NCBI GenBank assembly: GCA_031359995.1
Contig: JANMAT010000144.1
Span: forward strand, 1-25,323
From: JANMAT01 sp031359995
GTDB taxonomy: Bacteria > Actinomycetota > Acidimicrobiia > Acidimicrobiales > Ilumatobacteraceae
Direction: 5' to 3'
Length of the DNA stretch: 25,323 bases
Shown here piece by piece: positions 1 through 6,626 of the stretch. The notes under the pieces are model-generated. The model searched no databases, was not told where the DNA came from, and saw nothing but the letters and a program-made list of their open reading frames with translations. The first letter of the stretch is position 1; each line of letters opens with the position of its first letter. The position numbers and the translations under genes are program-made.

Positions 1-1
1 C

Positions 2-406
2 GTGTTCGACCACTACTGCCACCTGCGCTGGGACGTGCTGGCGCCCCACGGCCCGGTGAACCGGGCCGCCCTGCCCCGCGATGCCGAGCGGATCGAACCG
101 ATCCTCGAGTGGATGCTCGGCGGCCTGCCCCAGATGGGCGCCACGGAGCTGGCCGTGGTCGACCGTCCGCTCGACCTCGTGTTCGAGGGGCCGGGCGGCG
201 GCACGTGGGCCCTGCGTCCAGGTGCGCCGTTCACGAGCCTGACACCCGGCTCCGCCGGTGCCGAAGCCGCCGCGGTGATCACGTCGAACGGCCACGACTT
301 CGTGTGCTGGGGCACCAAGCGCCGCCCGTGGCGGGAGATGGGCGTGCGGGTCAGCGGCGACGGGGCCTACGCCGGGTCCGTGCTCGACGCCGTGAACGTG
401 ATCTGA
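2..406 (+). CDS. Mycothiol-dependent maleylpyruvate isomerase-family protein, C-terminal part (5' end outside window)
   Basis: The reading frame is open from the window edge and ends in TGA at 404-406, so the N-terminus is almost certainly missing. The visible 134 residues resemble the C-terminal domain of the actinobacterial MDMPI family: a helix (ERIEPILEWMLGGLPQ), then beta strands with a GGGTWALRPG segment, and a closing SGDGAYAGSVLDAVNVI that looks like the usual substrate-pocket end. The family's metal-binding DinB-like helical bundle would lie upstream of the window. Enzymes of this family use mycothiol as cofactor, but many members have no known substrate. The P450 starts only 8 bp downstream, so the two are probably cotranscribed. 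The family call rests on pattern recognition of the C-terminus alone. Confidence 0.6.
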   Translation: MFDHYCHLRWDVLAPHGPVNRAALPRDAERIEPILEWMLGGLPQMGATELAVVDRPLDLVFEGPGGGTWALRPGAPFTSLTPGSAGAEAAAVITSNGHDFVCWGTKRRPWREMGVRVSGDGAYAGSVLDAVNVI

Positions 407-414
407 TTGGGCCC

Positions 415-1629
415 ATGCCCGTCAACGTCGCCGAGCTCGACCTCCACACCTTCGAAGAGCCGCAGCGGGAGCTGACCCGCGACGAGTGGCGCGTCGCCGT
501 CGCCGCGGCGCGAGCCAAGCACCCGTACCTGGCCCGCAACCTGTTCGGCTACGCCGTCACGAGCCACGCCCACAGCCAGGGGATCCTGCGCGAGCGCCGG
601 TTCTGGTCGGCGCTGGCCTACATCCCGCAGCTGGCGGGCATGGACCCCGAGACCACCGGCCTGGGCGGGCGGCCGTCGATCCTGTCGACCGAGGGCGACG
701 AGCACGGTCGCCTGCGCCGGCTGGTGGCGCCGGCGTTCACACCCAAGGCGGCCGAGCGGCTGCGCCCGTTCATGCGTCAGGTCATCGAGCGCCTGGTCGA
801 TGCGGCCAGCGTGGGTGGTGAGTGCGAGCTGATGGCCGACGTGTGCGAGCCGTACCCGATCCCGATCATCTGCGAGCTGCTGGGCGCGCCGGCGGCCGAC
901 TGGAAGCTGTTCTCCGAGTGGGCCACCGACCTGCTGCGCATCTTCAACGGTGACCTGGCCAACGACCTGCCTCGCATCGTCGCGGCGCGCCAGCACTTGG
1001 ACGAGTACGTGGGTGCCCTCATCGAGGAGCGCCGAGCCGACCCGCGCGACGACCTGCTGTCCACCCTGATCGCCGCCGAAGAGGCGGGCGACCGCCTGTC
1101 GAGCGACGAGCTGATGAGCATGGCCCAGGCCGTGCTGGTGGCCGGTACCGACACGACGCGGAACCAGCTCGGCTGCGCGGTGGCCCTGTTCGCCCAGCAC
1201 CCCGATCAGTGGCGCCTGCTGGTGGAGAACCCCGAACTGACGCCCCGCGCCGTCGAGGAGACGATGCGCTACCTGGGGGCGGTGCGGGGCACCGCGCGCA
1301 TCTCCAGCGAGGACGTGGAGTACGACGGGGTGCTGTTCCCCAAGGGCACGTTCGTGTTCCCCAGCTTCGTCGCCGCCAACTTCGACGGGGACGTCTTTGC
1401 CGACCCCGACCGCTTCGACATCACCAAGGAGTCGTCGCACGCCCCGCACCTCACGTTCGGGTCGGGCATCCACTACTGCCTGGGGGCGTGGCTGGCCCGG
1501 GCCGAGCTGCAGGAGGCCCTGCCGGTGCTGGCCGAGAGGTGGCCGAACCTGCGCCTGAACGGCGAGGTCGAGTGGAAGCCCCCGCAGTTCGGCATCTGGG
1601 GTCCGGCTCGCCTCCCGATCGCCTGGTGA
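415..1629 (+). CDS. Cytochrome P450 (soluble bacterial class)
   Basis: This is a 404-residue protein, the normal size for a soluble bacterial P450. The diagnostic motifs are all present: the I-helix oxygen-activation motif AGTDTT at residues 243-248, the K-helix ExxR at E282-R285, and the heme-binding loop FGSGIHYCLG at 348-357, with C355 as the thiolate ligand. It would catalyse NAD(P)H-driven monooxygenation of an unknown small molecule in the cytoplasm. It needs a ferredoxin and reductase, and neither is encoded nearby. The ATG at 415 is chosen because an upstream extension in the same frame would overlap the preceding gene and has no P450 character. The 8-bp gap to the preceding gene suggests an operon. 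The substrate cannot be inferred. Confidence 0.95.
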   Translation: MPVNVAELDLHTFEEPQRELTRDEWRVAVAAARAKHPYLARNLFGYAVTSHAHSQGILRERRFWSALAYIPQLAGMDPETTGLGGRPSILSTEGDEHGRLRRLVAPAFTPKAAERLRPFMRQVIERLVDAASVGGECELMADVCEPYPIPIICELLGAPAADWKLFSEWATDLLRIFNGDLANDLPRIVAARQHLDEYVGALIEERRADPRDDLLSTLIAAEEAGDRLSSDELMSMAQAVLVAGTDTTRNQLGCAVALFAQHPDQWRLLVENPELTPRAVEETMRYLGAVRGTARISSEDVEYDGVLFPKGTFVFPSFVAANFDGDVFADPDRFDITKESSHAPHLTFGSGIHYCLGAWLARAELQEALPVLAERWPNLRLNGEVEWKPPQFGIWGPARLPIAW

Positions 1630-1683
1630 CCGGCGTTCCCGGCCGGCCAAGCTTCGCTCCGACCGCGCTGCGTGAAAGGCTTT

Positions 1684-1776
1684 TCCGAAGGTCGTAACCC
1701 AAACCAGAGGGTGATCCGAAGGTACTGGCACCCTGGTCCGAAGGTCGGCCGAGGGTCATCCGAAGGTGTCGAAGGT
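1684..1776 (+). repeat. Helically phased direct repeats TCCGAAGGT (four copies plus one variant)
   Basis: Exact TCCGAAGGT copies start at 1684, 1715, 1737 and 1759, and a shorter variant TCGAAGGT starts at 1769. The start-to-start distances are 31, 22, 22 and 10 bp, which is about 3, 2, 2 and 1 turns of B-DNA, so all copies lie on one helix face. Two copies belong to a longer repeat, GAGGGT(G/C)ATCCGAAGGT (1707-1723 and 1751-1767), 44 bp apart. The layout is that of an operator for a cooperatively binding regulator. SARP and OmpR-type winged-helix activators are known to bind direct repeats with 11- or 22-bp spacing. Confidence 0.85.
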
Positions 1777-1961
1777 TTGCACGTACCCGCGATCGACCAA
1801 CACCTTTGATGTGGTTTTGATCTGCACAACTAGTGAGTCAGAAGGAACGTCCGCAAGGCTGCGGAGCGTGGCGTTCGTCGCCGCACCGGGCCGGGGCCGT
1901 TCACCCCGCCCGATCTGACAATCCGACCGGAAGGGCGATTCCGTGGTCCACCTCCCTCTGC

Positions 1962-1983
1962 GCGCCTCCATGTCCGGAGGCGT
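1962..1983 (+). promoter_or_regulatory. Hairpin sequestering the ribosome binding site of the multicopper oxidase
   Basis: The strand GCGCCTCC (1962-1969) pairs with GGAGGCGT (1976-1983) across a 6-nt loop. This gives seven Watson-Crick pairs and one G-U. The GGAGG at 1976-1980 is the Shine-Dalgarno sequence, 6 nt before the ATG at 1987, and it lies entirely in the stem, paired with its perfect complement CCTCC. Translation would therefore depend on this stem opening. What opens it (protein, ligand, temperature or an alternative fold) is not visible. Confidence 0.55.
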
Positions 1984-1986
1984 CCG

Positions 1987-3564
1987 ATGACGCTGTCCCG
2001 ACGCGACCTCCTGAAGGCCGGCGTCTTCGCCACTGCCGCCACCGCGCTGCCCCTGCAGCGCGTCGTGCGCGCCGCCTCCGCGTACGACAGCCGCATGGCG
2101 GCGTCGAAGCTGCCCCAGCCGTTCACCATCCCGTTCGCCACCCCGCCGGTCGCCCGGCCGGTGCGCACCGACGCGACCACCGACTACTACTCGTTCACCA
2201 TGACGACGGCGCTGGCCGAGCTGGTGCCCGGCTACAGGACACCGCTGCTGTCGTACCAGGGGTCGGTGCCCGGGCCCACCGTGAAGGTGGCGCAGGGCCG
2301 CCGGGTGGTGGCCCGCCACGCCAACCTGCTGCCGGCGCTGCACCCCACGCTGAAGTACGAGCCGTGGACCTCGGTGCACCTGCACGGTTCGGCGTCGCTG
2401 CCCCAGTACGACGGCTACGCCAGCGACATCACGCGCCCCGGCCAGTACAAGGACTACGTCTACCCGAACGTCCAGCCGGCCCGGACCCTCTGGTACCACG
2501 ACCACGGCGTGCACCACACGGCCGAGAACGCCTACCACGGGTTGGCGGCGCAGTACCACCTGTTCGATCCGAACGAGCAGGCCCTGCCCATCCCGCACGG
2601 CGAGTTCGACGTGCCCCTCGTGCTGAGCGACGCCGTCTTCAAGGCCAACGGGGAGCTGCTGTTCACGCTCGAGGACGAGTCGGGTCTGTGGGGTGACGTG
2701 CTCCTCGTGAACGGGCGCCCGTGGCCGGTCATGAAGGTGAAGCGGCGCAAGTACCGCTTCCGCGTGCTCGACGCGTCGATCTCGCGCTCGTACCGGCTGT
2801 CGCTCGACACCGGCGACCCGATGTGGATCATCGGCACCGACGGCGGGCTCATGCCCGCGCCCCAGCAGGTGACGAGCTTCCGCATGCTGAGCGGCGAGCG
2901 CTACGAGGTCGTCATCGACTTCTCGAAGTACCGGGCCGGCCAGCGCGTCGTGCTGAAGAACACGTCACCGAAGAACAACCGCGACTACCCGAACACCGAC
3001 CGCATCATGGCCTTCGACGTGATCGCCGACTCGTTCGGCACGGCCGACAACGCCATCCCCGACGTGCTCGATCCGGTCAGCAGCGTGATGGCGCTGCGCG
3101 AGTCCGACGCGGCGCGCACCCGCACCTTCCGCTTCCACCGCACCAACGGCGAGTGGAAGGTCAACGACACGACCTGGAAGGACATCGAGGAGAGCGGGTA
3201 CCGGAAGGTGTCGGCCGACCCGCGCCGGGGCGACACCGAGATCTGGGAGTTCCAGAACAACTCGGGCGGCTGGTTCCACCCGGTGCACGTGCACCTCGTG
3301 GACTTTCGCGTCCTGAGCCGCAACGGCCAGGCACCCTTCGCCCACGAACTCGGGCCCAAGGACGTGATCTACCTCGGCGAGAACGAGACCGTCCGCGTGC
3401 TCGTGAAGTTCGAGGGCGTGGGCCGCTACATGATCCACTGCCACAACCTGGTGCACGAGGACCACGACATGATGACCCAGTTCGAGGTCCTCGATCCGAA
3501 CGGTCCGGGCGACGACCCGATGGGCACACCCGCCCGCCTCCTCGGCCAGGCCCCTCCGCTGTGA
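1987..3564 (+). CDS. Tat-exported multicopper oxidase, CotA/bilirubin-oxidase-like
   Basis: A 525-residue protein starting with a twin-arginine signal (SRRDLLKAG, then a short Ala-rich hydrophobic stretch), so the folded copper enzyme should be exported by Tat. All four copper-binding segments of a three-domain laccase-type oxidase are present: HLHG at 131-134, HDHGVHH at 171-177, HPVHVH at 431-436, and HCHNLVHEDHDM at 484-495. C485 and M495 are the expected type-1 copper ligands. Such enzymes oxidise phenols, bilirubin, metal ions or aromatic amines and reduce O2 to water. The central LEDESGLWGD and RVLDASISRSYR segments resemble the CotA/bilirubin oxidase branch. The start has GGAGG 6 nt upstream. 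The next gene overlaps by 4 bp (GTGA), so the two are translationally coupled. Confidence 0.93.
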   Translation: MTLSRRDLLKAGVFATAATALPLQRVVRAASAYDSRMAASKLPQPFTIPFATPPVARPVRTDATTDYYSFTMTTALAELVPGYRTPLLSYQGSVPGPTVKVAQGRRVVARHANLLPALHPTLKYEPWTSVHLHGSASLPQYDGYASDITRPGQYKDYVYPNVQPARTLWYHDHGVHHTAENAYHGLAAQYHLFDPNEQALPIPHGEFDVPLVLSDAVFKANGELLFTLEDESGLWGDVLLVNGRPWPVMKVKRRKYRFRVLDASISRSYRLSLDTGDPMWIIGTDGGLMPAPQQVTSFRMLSGERYEVVIDFSKYRAGQRVVLKNTSPKNNRDYPNTDRIMAFDVIADSFGTADNAIPDVLDPVSSVMALRESDAARTRTFRFHRTNGEWKVNDTTWKDIEESGYRKVSADPRRGDTEIWEFQNNSGGWFHPVHVHLVDFRVLSRNGQAPFAHELGPKDVIYLGENETVRVLVKFEGVGRYMIHCHNLVHEDHDMMTQFEVLDPNGPGDDPMGTPARLLGQAPPL

Positions 3565-4097
3565 GCGTCGTCGCCGCTCGCTCACCCGTGGCCGCCATGC
3601 CTGGTCGTCGATCGGCAACGATCGACGCCGCGGTGTGCCTGGCCCTCACCGCCGCGCTGGCCCACGCCGTCGGCACACCGGCCCACCTCCGGGGCTGGTT
3701 GGCCTCGGGCCTGTTCTTCCTGGCCCTCTCGATCGGTCAGGCGCTGCTGGCCGGCGCCCTGTTCGGCGGGGCGTCGTCGTCCCGCCTGCTCGTCACGGCG
3801 GTGTGGGCCCACGTCGCCGTGGTGGCGTTGTACGTGTGGAGCCGCACCGCGGGGCTGCCCTTCGCCCCGCCGGTCTACGCCCACGGCGGCAGTCGAGGTG
3901 GGTCGGGACGCTCGATCGTGCCCGGCGCGGTCGAAAAGGTCGGTTCGCTCGATCTGCTGACGCTCGGCGCCGAGCTGTTGCTGGTGCTCGTGCTCGTGAG
4001 CATGATGGACGAACGGGTGCGACGACGTACGACGACGGAGATGATGGCGGTGGGTCTGGCCCTGTGGGGCCTGGCGGCGATCGGCGTCCTGGCCTGA
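3561..4097 (+). CDS. Small multi-pass membrane protein of unknown function
   Basis: The GTG start overlaps the stop of the multicopper oxidase (GTGA at 3561-3564). An in-frame ATG at 3597 is an alternative that removes 12 residues. The product has 178 residues and about five hydrophobic segments. They include AAVCLALTAALAHAVG, a long one around GLFFLALSIGQALLAGALF, RLLVTAVWAHVAVVALYVW, TLGAELLLVLVLVSM and a C-terminal MMAVGLALWGLAAIGVLA. Between the third and fourth is a Gly/Ser-rich hydrophilic loop. I recognise no family. The tight coupling to an exported copper oxidase suggests a membrane partner, for example in electron or copper delivery, but this is inference from position only. Confidence 0.8.
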   Translation: MSVVAARSPVAAMPGRRSATIDAAVCLALTAALAHAVGTPAHLRGWLASGLFFLALSIGQALLAGALFGGASSSRLLVTAVWAHVAVVALYVWSRTAGLPFAPPVYAHGGSRGGSGRSIVPGAVEKVGSLDLLTLGAELLLVLVLVSMMDERVRRRTTTEMMAVGLALWGLAAIGVLA

Positions 4098-4597
4098 ACG
4101 GGCCCGACGACCGGGCCACCCTGCGGCGCATCGTGTGGTTCGCGTTGGTCATCGCCGCGCTGGTGGCGGTGCGCACGTTCGTGGCCGAGCCCGTGCGCGT
4201 GCGCTCGGACTCCATGGAGCCCACGCTGCGGTCCGGTGCTGCGCTGGTGATCGACAAGCTCAGCTTGCGGTGGCGCGCCCCGCGTCGGGGGGAGATCGTG
4301 ACCGGGCGCGACCCGACCACGGGCGAGCCCATCGTGAAGCGGGTGGTGGCCGTCGGCGGCGACACCATCGGCATCGAGGATGGGCAGCTCGTGCGCAACG
4401 GCGCGCCGGTGCACGAGTCGTACATCGACAACAACGACATGGACGGCTACTACTTCGGTCCGACCGCGGTGCCGAGCGGCGAGGTCTTCCTGCTCGGCGA
4501 TCACCGGGCCGACTCGGTGGATTCGCGCCGCTACGGCTCCGTGCGGGTCGGCGAACTGGACGGTCGGCTGCTGGTGGCCCTCTGGGGTCGCGGGTGA
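4064..4597 (+). CDS. lepB: Signal peptidase I (S26 family)
   Basis: A 177-residue membrane-anchored serine protease of the signal peptidase I family, which removes signal peptides on the outer face of the membrane. One N-terminal transmembrane helix (IVWFALVIAALVAV) is followed by the catalytic box SDSMEPTL with S50, the lysine box VKRVVAVGGDTI with general base K92, and the conserved GDHRADSVDSRRYG (the family norm is GDNRxxSxDSR). The length is normal for a minimal actinobacterial enzyme. GTG at 4064 is the only reasonable start, because no start codon lies between it and the membrane segment. It implies a 34-bp overlap with the membrane protein gene. Its place behind a secreted oxidase hints at a semi-dedicated role, although this enzyme class is usually general. 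Confidence 0.9.
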   Translation: MGPGGDRRPGLNGPDDRATLRRIVWFALVIAALVAVRTFVAEPVRVRSDSMEPTLRSGAALVIDKLSLRWRAPRRGEIVTGRDPTTGEPIVKRVVAVGGDTIGIEDGQLVRNGAPVHESYIDNNDMDGYYFGPTAVPSGEVFLLGDHRADSVDSRRYGSVRVGELDGRLLVALWGRG

Positions 4598-4699
4598 CGC
4601 GGCCCGTGGGGTGCGACATCGGTCATGCCATCGTCGCGTACTAGCACGGGTCGGCATGTCGGGTGCCACGTGTCAAGGTCGCAACGATGACGGAATCGG

Positions 4700-4728
4700 T
4701 TGACGTTCGGCAAAGAAGCGGACTACGA
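4700..4728 (+). promoter_or_regulatory. Possible promoter of the first LuxR-type regulator
   Basis: TTGACG at 4700-4705 lies 17 bp before CTACGA at 4723-4728 (TACGAA one base later is an alternative -10). The -35 is good and the -10 is poor. It would leave a leader of about 60 nt before the ATG at 4796. The TTG at 4700 therefore looks like a -35 element rather than a start codon. Confidence 0.35.
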
Positions 4729-4795
4729 ACGAGGGGCGGCACGGGTGCAGATGGTCCCTAGGGCGGCCGCAACGGGCGAAGTTGCGAGGAAGCGG

Positions 4796-5515
4796 ATGCA
4801 GGAAAAAGCAGCACGTTCGGGGGCGACCGAATGGGCCGGAGGTTCGACGATCGAGGCACCGCGGCTCACTCAGGTGGCCCTCGTGTTCGACCGGTTGGCC
4901 TTCGGTGAGCTCCTGGCCCGTGCCATCGACGGCCAACCCGACCTGTGCTGTGCCACCGTGACGGGCACGACCGACGAGCTGCTCGACCCCGCCGGCCCCC
5001 GGGCCAAGGTGGTCATGCTCGACGGCGATCAGACCGCGGTCGAGATGGCCCGTGACGTGGCCCAGATCCGCGCCGCCTGGCCCGAGTGCCACGTGATCGC
5101 CCTGGTCGACTTCGACGACCCGCAGCACGGCGCCCCGTTGGTGAACGCGGGCGCGGCCGCGGTGCTGGCCCGGCGGTCGTCGACCGAGGAGATCCTCCAG
5201 GCGATGCGCTCGGTGGGTGCCGGCATCATGGTCCTGAGCCATGCCGCCATCGCCGCCGCCCGCGATCGGCTGCACAGCGCCGAGCGGCGCAGCCCGGCGC
5301 CCTACGTGCGCGCCACCGAGCGCGAGCGCGACGTGCTCCAGATGCTGAGCCGCGGCGCCAACGCCAACGCCATCGCCGAGGCGCTCGGCATGAGCGTCAA
5401 CACGTGCCGGGGCCACATCAAGCGCCTCATGACCAAGTTCGGTGCTCACACTCAGCTCGAACTGGTGCTGGTGGCCCGCGAAGCGGGCCACCTCGTGGCG
5501 GACAGCCACCGTTAG
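4796..5515 (+). CDS. LuxR-type transcriptional regulator with degenerate receiver domain
   Basis: The ATG at 4796 is chosen because GCGAGGAAG lies directly upstream (GAGGA at 4786-4790, 5-nt spacing). Earlier in-frame starts at 4700 and 4751 have no such site. The 239-residue protein has a receiver-like domain (about 24-140) and a LuxR/GerE helix-turn-helix (about 174-230) containing TCRGH and KFGAH. The receiver keeps an Asp at the phospho-acceptor strand (D76, in VVMLDGD). The N-terminal acidic pair is replaced by VFDR and the conserved Lys region reads ARRS. Normal aspartate phosphorylation is thus doubtful, and it may be a pseudo-receiver responding to another signal. It is paralogous to the - strand gene at 11340-12014. 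Confidence 0.85.
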   Translation: MQEKAARSGATEWAGGSTIEAPRLTQVALVFDRLAFGELLARAIDGQPDLCCATVTGTTDELLDPAGPRAKVVMLDGDQTAVEMARDVAQIRAAWPECHVIALVDFDDPQHGAPLVNAGAAAVLARRSSTEEILQAMRSVGAGIMVLSHAAIAAARDRLHSAERRSPAPYVRATERERDVLQMLSRGANANAIAEALGMSVNTCRGHIKRLMTKFGAHTQLELVLVAREAGHLVADSHR

Positions 5516-5698
5516 GGGGGTAGCACCTGAGGGATACCACAGCGTTGTAGGCGGGGTCGTAAGCCTTTTGGCTCAAAGGTCCCAATCCACCCGGGGCTGT
5601 TCGACCCTCTCACCTTCGGTCAACGTAGGGGCAACGACGCTGACAGTTCCAACGGCGGGACGTCGAGTGAAGCGTCAAGGGCGAAAGCAAGGGCGCAG
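5516..5698 (+). promoter_or_regulatory. Upstream region of the SARP gene with two relatives of the TCCGAAGGT motif
   Basis: This 183-bp gap contains TCAAAGGT at 5573-5580 and ACCTTCGGT (reverse complement ACCGAAGGT) at 5612-5620. Both are close to the repeat found four times upstream of the multicopper oxidase, but here they are single and not phased. Just before the start, CAAGGGCG occurs twice (5676-5683 and 5688-5695), and the second copy supplies the AAGGG ribosome binding site for the ATG at 5699. No confident promoter hexamers were seen. Confidence 0.4.
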
Positions 5699-6589
5699 AT
5701 GAAGGTTCAGGCATTCGGATCAGTGGTCGTCGACGATGGCACTCGGCGGCTGGGGGCGAGAGACTTCGGGGGCGTCAAGCCGAAGCAGCTGTTCGAGCTG
5801 CTCGTGCTGCACCGTGGTCGGCCGGTCTCCAAGGACGAGCTCACCGAGGCGCTCTGGGGCGAGAAGGCCCCCCGTGACCGCATCGCGACCCTCGAGGCCT
5901 ACATGTCGGTGCTGCGCAACCGGCTCCAGCCGGGGGCGGGCCGCAACGGCTCGCTGATCGTGACCGAGTACGGCGCCTACCGCCTCGACACCGACCGGGC
6001 CAAGGTCGACCTCGACCGTTTCGACACCCTCGTGCGCCAGGCCAAGACGGCGCCCGCATCCCAGGCCCGCGGGCTGCTGCTCGAGGCGAGCCGGGTGGCC
6101 GCCGGCCAGCTGTTCGAGGACGAGCCGTACGCCGACTGGGTGCTCGACGCCCGCGACCGCTACGCCCGTCAACGGGTGGAGGTCCTCGTGGACGCCGCCA
6201 CCCTGCACCTCGAGAGCGACGCCGCCGCCGCGCTGCGCCTGGCCGAGGACGCCATCGCCCTCGACCAGACCTGTGAGCGGGCCTACATGGAGGCGATGCG
6301 GGCCGCCAACGAACTGGGCCGGCGCGACCTCGTGCTGCGGACCTTCGAGCGCTGTGCCAAGGTCCTCGAGACCGAGCTCGGCGTGCGGCCGCTGGCCGAG
6401 ACCGTGCAGCTGCGCGACCGTCTCAGCGCCGTCATCGCCGAGCGGGCCGACACCGCCAGGCCGTCCACGGTCATCTCCACCGAGGTCGGTGCCACCGCGA
6501 GCCGCATCGGCCAGGGCCAGTCCCGCCACCGCCGCTCCCACGCCTCGCCGGCCCGGTACGCGACGTCGGGCTGCCGCCGCACCCGGTAG
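5699..6589 (+). CDS. SARP-family transcriptional activator (OmpR-type DNA-binding domain plus BTAD)
   Basis: A 296-residue protein with the two-domain layout of small Streptomyces antibiotic regulatory proteins. An N-terminal winged helix of the OmpR type (about 1-98) has the sequence KPKQLFELLVLHRGRPVSKD, ALWG and EAYMSVLRNRL. A bacterial transcriptional activation domain (about 103-245) of TPR-like helices follows, with ACERAYMEAMR-like and CAKVLETELGVRPLAET segments. SARPs activate promoters by binding direct repeats next to the -10. The last 45 residues are basic, low in complexity and unlike the family. The gene lies between a LuxR regulator and a two-component pair, and all point the same way. 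AAGGG lies about 5 nt before the ATG. The target is unknown; the phased repeats at 1684-1776 are a candidate. Confidence 0.9.
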   Translation: MKVQAFGSVVVDDGTRRLGARDFGGVKPKQLFELLVLHRGRPVSKDELTEALWGEKAPRDRIATLEAYMSVLRNRLQPGAGRNGSLIVTEYGAYRLDTDRAKVDLDRFDTLVRQAKTAPASQARGLLLEASRVAAGQLFEDEPYADWVLDARDRYARQRVEVLVDAATLHLESDAAAALRLAEDAIALDQTCERAYMEAMRAANELGRRDLVLRTFERCAKVLETELGVRPLAETVQLRDRLSAVIAERADTARPSTVISTEVGATASRIGQGQSRHRRSHASPARYATSGCRRTR

Positions 6590-6593
6590 GCGT

Positions 6594-6614
6594 CCTGATC
6601 CGCTGCGGATCGGG
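6594..6614. repeat. Palindrome before the histidine kinase start
   Basis: GATCCGC (6597-6603) and GCGGATC (6605-6611) form a perfect inverted repeat around T6604. It extends by CC/GG on the outside across one T-G mismatch. It lies between the SARP stop (6589) and the kinase GTG (6627). The one-base centre suits a dimeric protein's operator better than an RNA hairpin. Confidence 0.4.
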
Positions 6615-6626
6615 CGGCGTGGCCCA

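Larger units (their letters stand above)
1630..1986 (+). other. 357-bp intergenic region: phased repeats and structured 5' leader of the multicopper oxidase
   Basis: No credible gene lies here. The left part (1684-1776) holds the phased TCCGAAGGT repeats. A reverse-oriented relative, ACCTTTGA, sits at 1802-1809. The right part can fold into several hairpins: TCCGCA/TGCGGA with a 4-nt loop at 1850-1865, a GTGGCG/CGCCGC stem with a TTCGT loop just after it, and the hairpin over the ribosome binding site at 1962-1983. No match to a riboswitch class that I know could be recognised. No convincing -10/-35 pair was found; TTGATG at 1806-1811 is a weak -35 candidate. Confidence 0.6.

Noticed and set aside
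109..414. Upstream extension of the P450 frame
   Set aside because: It overlaps the preceding gene and its Arg/Pro-rich sequence has no family character; the P450 starts at 415.
367..1731. 454-codon open frame on the - strand opposite the P450
   Set aside because: It is a high-GC antisense shadow. The + strand frame has all P450 motifs, while this one is low-complexity without any domain.
1684..1776. CRISPR array
   Set aside because: The repeats are 9 bp with 13- or 22-bp gaps, no long palindromic repeat and no cas genes; an operator fits better.
4700..4795. N-terminal extension of the first LuxR regulator from a TTG start
   Set aside because: The TTG belongs to a TTGACG -35-like element, there is no ribosome binding site, and the ATG at 4796 has a good one that matches its paralogue.
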